The notes under the pieces: model-generated
Seen by the model: only the letters and a program-made list of their open reading frames with translations
Database searches by the model: none
Told to the model about the DNA's origin: nothing
Shown: positions 61,020 through 64,000 of the stretch, piece by piece
Layout: every line of letters begins with the position of its first letter
Position numbering within the stretch: position 1 is the first letter of the stretch
NCBI RefSeq assembly: GCF_000717875.1
Contig: NZ_JOCT01000004.1
Span: 744,001-808,000 of the forward strand
Direction: 5' to 3'
DNA length: 64,000 nucleotides
Source of the DNA: Streptomyces sp. NRRL S-455
GTDB lineage: Bacteria; Actinomycetota; Actinomycetes; Streptomycetales; Streptomycetaceae
Position numbers and translations under genes: made by a program

Positions 61020-62297
61020 GTGGCCGCGCCACTGCAGCTGACTCGGATGCACCGCGTTCTCATCGGCGTGGTCGTGGCCGGAGCCGTGATCATCGCCGGT
61101 ATCGGCTTCGCCGGTTCGTACGCGGCGGTCCGCGAGTTGGCCCTGAAGAAGGGCTTCGGGAACTTCTCCTACGTCTTCCCGATCGGCATCGACGCGGGCA
61201 TCTGCGTCCTGCTGGCCCTGGATCTGCTCCTCACCTGGATCAGGATCCCCTTCCCCCTCCTCCGGCAAACCGCCTGGCTCCTGACGGCGGCGACGATCGC
61301 CTTCAACGGCGCGGCGGCCTGGCCGGATCCGCTCGGTGTCGGCATGCACGGGGTCATCCCCATCCTGTTCGTGGTCGCGGTGGAGGCGGCCCGCCACGCC
61401 ATCGGCCGGATCGCGGACATCACGGCGGACAAGCACATGGAGGGCGTCCGCCTCACCCGCTGGCTGCTCTCCCCGGTTCCGACGTTCCTCCTCTGGCGCC
61501 GCATGAAGCTCTGGGAACTCCGCTCCTACGACCAGGTCATCAAGCTGGAGCAGGAACGTCTCGTCTACCAGGCGCGGCTACGCAGCCGCTTCGGCCGGGC
61601 GTGGCGCAGGAAGGCGCCGGTGGAGTCGCTGATGCCGCTGCGGCTGGCCAAGTACGGCGTCCCCTTGGCGCAGACGGCCCCGGCCGGCCTGGCGGCGGCG
61701 GGCATAGAGCCCGCGCTGATTCCCCCACCGCCGCAAGCGGACCCCGCCGCGGACAGTCGCGCCGCTGGGGCGGCACGGGTCGGCGCGGCGGCACCTCCCA
61801 GCGAGCAGCGCCCGCAGCTCGAGAGCAACCACAACGCCGAGCGACCAGACCACGAGCCGGAACCAGACCAGAGCCCTTGGTTCAACACCCAGCGCGAGGT
61901 GGAGTACCAGGGCGGCTACGACCCGGCCTACGACCCCGAGCGGTACGCCCAGTGGATTGCCGAGGAGCAGCAGGCCGAGCAGTACCTCGACCAGCCACAG
62001 GAGTCCCCCTCCCCGGAGGACACCGGCAGCTTCCCCATCCCGGTCGGCCCCAACCGCACCCGTGAACTGGGCGACGGCGGCGGCATTCCGCCGGCCCCCG
62101 AGCCGGACGAGGAGGCGTACTACCAAGTCTTCCGTGAGTCGATAAAGAGCGGGAACGGGGCGCCCACCCCACGCGGCTTCATCGCCGACGTCGAGGCGAC
62201 GTACGGCGTCGCCCTGGACGAGGCCGAGTCCAAGCGCATGGTGAATCGCTTCTCCAACCGCCTCAACGCAGAGCTGGCGGAAGAGCACATCGCCTGA
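61020..62297 (+). CDS. DUF2637 (SpdB-like) membrane protein
   Basis: 425-residue protein with four helices in the first 145 residues, including GSYAAVRELALKKGFGNFSY, VFPIGIDAGICVLLALDLLL and the region up to HAIGRIADITADKHM, then a long charged, Pro/Glu-rich cytoplasmic tail with a C-terminal helical motif GFIADVEATYGVALDEAESK. DUF2637 proteins are related to plasmid-spread proteins; chromosomal ones like this have no known task. GTG 61020 is the start. A perfect terminator follows. Confidence 0.82.
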   Translation: MAAPLQLTRMHRVLIGVVVAGAVIIAGIGFAGSYAAVRELALKKGFGNFSYVFPIGIDAGICVLLALDLLLTWIRIPFPLLRQTAWLLTAATIAFNGAAAWPDPLGVGMHGVIPILFVVAVEAARHAIGRIADITADKHMEGVRLTRWLLSPVPTFLLWRRMKLWELRSYDQVIKLEQERLVYQARLRSRFGRAWRRKAPVESLMPLRLAKYGVPLAQTAPAGLAAAGIEPALIPPPPQADPAADSRAAGAARVGAAAPPSEQRPQLESNHNAERPDHEPEPDQSPWFNTQREVEYQGGYDPAYDPERYAQWIAEEQQAEQYLDQPQESPSPEDTGSFPIPVGPNRTRELGDGGGIPPAPEPDEEAYYQVFRESIKSGNGAPTPRGFIADVEATYGVALDEAESKRMVNRFSNRLNAELAEEHIA

Positions 62298-62306
62298 CCC
62301 GCACCA

Positions 62307-62344
62307 GGAAAAGGGGGCCCTCGAACGAGGGCCCCCTTTTCCTG
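62307..62344. terminator. Bidirectional 18-bp terminator
   Basis: Perfect inverted repeat of 18 bases per arm (62307-62324 and 62327-62344; AGGAAAAGGGGGCCCTCG and its complement) with only AA between. A-run on one side and T-run on the other make it intrinsic in both directions, serving the DUF2637 gene and convergent lysS. Confidence 0.92.
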
Positions 62345-62354
62345 CCGACGGCGA

Positions 62355-64000
62355 CTACTCCCCGAGCAGCGCCCGCACCCGCTCCTGCCCCACCGCGAGC
62401 AGCAGCGTGGGCAGCCGCGGCCCGGTGTCCCGCCCCACCAGCAGGTGGTACAGCAGAGCGAAGAAGGACCGCTGGGCCGTCTTGATCTCCGGCGGCAGCT
62501 CCTTCGGCGTCGCGTCGGCGGAGAACCCGGCCTGCACCTTCGGCACGCCGTACACCAGGTGCGTCAGCCCGTCCAGCGACCAGTGCTCGGCGAGCCCGTC
62601 CAGCAGCAGCCGGAGCGACTGGAGCCCCTGCTCGTCGAGCGACTTCAGCAGCTCGGCGTCGGGCTCGTCCCGCACGATGGTCCGCTGGTCGGCGGGTACG
62701 TGCGTGTTGATCCAGGCCTCGGCCTTGTCGTAGCGCGGCCGGGCCTCGTCGAGCGAGGTGAGCGGCTGCTCGGGGTCCAGTTCGCTGAGGATACGCAGCG
62801 CCTGGTCCTCGTGCCCGGCGGTGATGTCCGCGACGGACGCCAGCGTCCGGTACGGCAGCGGCCGGGCCGTCCGCGGCAGCTCGCCCGCGGCCGTACGCAC
62901 GGCGCGGGAGTACGCGGCCACGTCGGCCGGCAGCGCGCTGCCGTCGGCGACCTTGGCGTCCAGCCGGTCCCACTCGTCGTAGAGCCGCTGGATCTCCTGG
63001 TCGAAGGCGACCTTGAAGGACTGGTTGGGCCTGCGCCGGGCGTACAGCCAGCGCAGCAGCTGCGGCTCCATGATCTTCAGGGCGTCGGCGGGCGTGGGCA
63101 CCCCGCCACGGGACGAGGACATCTTCGCCATGCCGGAGATGCCGACGAACGCGTACATCGGGCCGATCGGCTGCTTCCCGCCGAAGATCCCGACGATCTG
63201 CCCGCCGACCTGGAACGACGACCCGGGGGACGAGTGGTCGACACCGCTCGGCTCGAACACGACACCCTCGTACGCCCACCGCATCGGCCAGTCGACCTTC
63301 CAGACCAGCTTGCCGCGGTTGAACTCGTTCAGCCGGACCGTCTCCGAGAAGCCGCACGCGGTGCAGGCGTACGTCAGCTCGGTGGAGTCGTCGTCGTAGG
63401 ACGTGACGGTGGTGAGGTCCTTCTCGCAGTTGCCGCAGTACGGCTTGTACGGGAAGTACCCGGCGGAGCCGGAGCTGCCGTCGTCCTCGCCGGCCGCGCC
63501 GGAGCCCTCGGCGGCTTCCAGCTCGGCCTCGTCGACCGGCTTCTGGCCCTGCTGCTTCTTGGCGGGGGCCTTCTTCGTGCGGTACTGGGCGAGGATCGCG
63601 TCGATGTCGCCGCGGTGCTTCATGGCGTGCAGGATCTGCTCGCGGTACACGCCGGAGGTGTACTGCGCGGTCTGGCTGATCCCGTCGAACTCCACGCCCA
63701 GCTCGGCCAGCGACTCGATCATCGCGGCCTTGAAGTGCTCGGCCCAGTTCGGGTGCGAGGAGCCCTTCGGCGCCGGGACGGAGGTGAGCGGCTTGCCGAT
63801 GTGCTCGGCCCAGGACTCGTCGACGCCCGCGATACCGGCGGGCACCTTGCGGTAGCGGTCGTAGTCGTCCCAGGAGATCAGGTGCCGCACCTGGTACCCC
63901 CGGCGGCGGATCTCGTCGGCGACGAGGTGCGGGGTCATGACCTCGCGGAGGTTCCCGAGGTGGATGGGCCCGGACGGTGAGAGCCCGGACGCGACGACGA
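62355..64000 (-). CDS. lysS: Lysyl-tRNA synthetase, class I type; 5' end outside window
   Basis: At least 547 residues are visible. The protein is the class I (archaeal-type) LysRS: the HIGH-like motif PSGPIHLGN is at the window edge and the KMSKS equivalent MAKMSSSRGG lies about 270 residues later. A four-Cys zinc site is present as CGNC and CTAC. An Ala/Glu/Ser-rich insertion (KKQQGQKPVDEAELEAAEGS and onwards) precedes it. Charges tRNA-Lys. Streptomyces commonly carry this form. Confidence 0.93.
   Translation of the reverse strand, partial: VVASGLSPSGPIHLGNLREVMTPHLVADEIRRRGYQVRHLISWDDYDRYRKVPAGIAGVDESWAEHIGKPLTSVPAPKGSSHPNWAEHFKAAMIESLAELGVEFDGISQTAQYTSGVYREQILHAMKHRGDIDAILAQYRTKKAPAKKQQGQKPVDEAELEAAEGSGAAGEDDGSSGSAGYFPYKPYCGNCEKDLTTVTSYDDDSTELTYACTACGFSETVRLNEFNRGKLVWKVDWPMRWAYEGVVFEPSGVDHSSPGSSFQVGGQIVGIFGGKQPIGPMYAFVGISGMAKMSSSRGGVPTPADALKIMEPQLLRWLYARRRPNQSFKVAFDQEIQRLYDEWDRLDAKVADGSALPADVAAYSRAVRTAAGELPRTARPLPYRTLASVADITAGHEDQALRILSELDPEQPLTSLDEARPRYDKAEAWINTHVPADQRTIVRDEPDAELLKSLDEQGLQSLRLLLDGLAEHWSLDGLTHLVYGVPKVQAGFSADATPKELPPEIKTAQRSFFALLYHLLVGRDTGPRLPTLLLAVGQERVRALLGE

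Noticed and set aside
62307..62344. Long palindrome considered as an attachment site or operator
   Set aside because: Lies between two convergent stop codons with flanking A and T runs, which fits an intrinsic bidirectional terminator.

Overview
The window reads as chromosomal DNA of a Streptomyces or very close relative. Evidence: very high GC with strong third-position GC bias, many GTG starts, short translational overlaps, menaquinone made by the futalosine route, paired DUF5753/DUF397 genes, DUF3558 lipoproteins, a DUF2637 membrane protein and a class I lysyl-tRNA synthetase. I saw no tRNA, rRNA or CRISPR array.

Layout. 1-6.9 kb: end of a fatty acyl-CoA ligase, a MaoC-like hydratase, TetR, a dicarboxylate/cation symporter, a small DUF4229 membrane protein, GNAT and UdgX uracil-DNA glycosylase. 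7-12.5 kb: menaquinone block mqnE, Lrp regulator, UbiX-like mqnM, rhomboid protease, mqnP, mqnL. 12.8-16 kb: an unusual IS30-type-HTH/MarR regulator divergent from DUF4097 and a DrrAB-like exporter whose ATPase gene carries an internal deletion plus frameshift. 16-17.8 kb: DUF397/DUF5753 pair and a composite hypothetical. 18.3-20.5 kb: a lower-GC three-gene island. 20.8-27 kb: UvrA paralogue, double-MerR regulator, nucleoside/base deaminase, stand-alone condensation-domain protein, and a two-gene hypothetical module. 27-31.6 kb: System II cytochrome c maturation (tlpA-like, ccdA, resB, ccsB). 31.6-36.1 kb: polysaccharide-deacetylase lipoprotein, histidine phosphatase, hemL, conserved hypothetical. 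36.1-38.1 kb: integrase remnant plus IS110 transposase. 38.3-41.5 kb: YtrA-type GntR/ABC operon and a small HTH module. 41.5-45.9 kb: arsenic resistance (ArsI, flavoprotein, two ArsR, ACR3, ArsC). 46.3-52.5 kb: LacI-controlled oligosaccharide ABC importer with a GH13 glucosidase. 52.6-62.3 kb: two-component system, LLM oxidoreductase, YnfA, SnoaL-like, SDR, RtcB, two DUF3558 lipoproteins, DUF2637. 62.4 kb to end: lysS, 5' end missing.

The candidate for a previously undescribed system is the island at 18339-20486. Gene A encodes a 150-residue protein with a small beta-rich domain followed by a basic linker and a C-terminal peptide with six cysteines in mirror-symmetric spacing (C-x3-C-x2-C-x4-C-x2-C-x3-C). 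Gene B, overlapping it by ATGA, has a cupin whose His pattern resembles cysteine dioxygenase. Gene C, overlapping B, has a GRDP-like segment. B and C share a homologous C-terminal domain of about 55 residues. The operon has clearly lower GC than its surroundings and is bracketed by two inverted copies of a hairpin repeat. My inference is a RiPP-like peptide-modification system: A the substrate, B a thiol-oxidising enzyme, and the shared tail of B and C a docking domain. None of this is proven by sequence alone.
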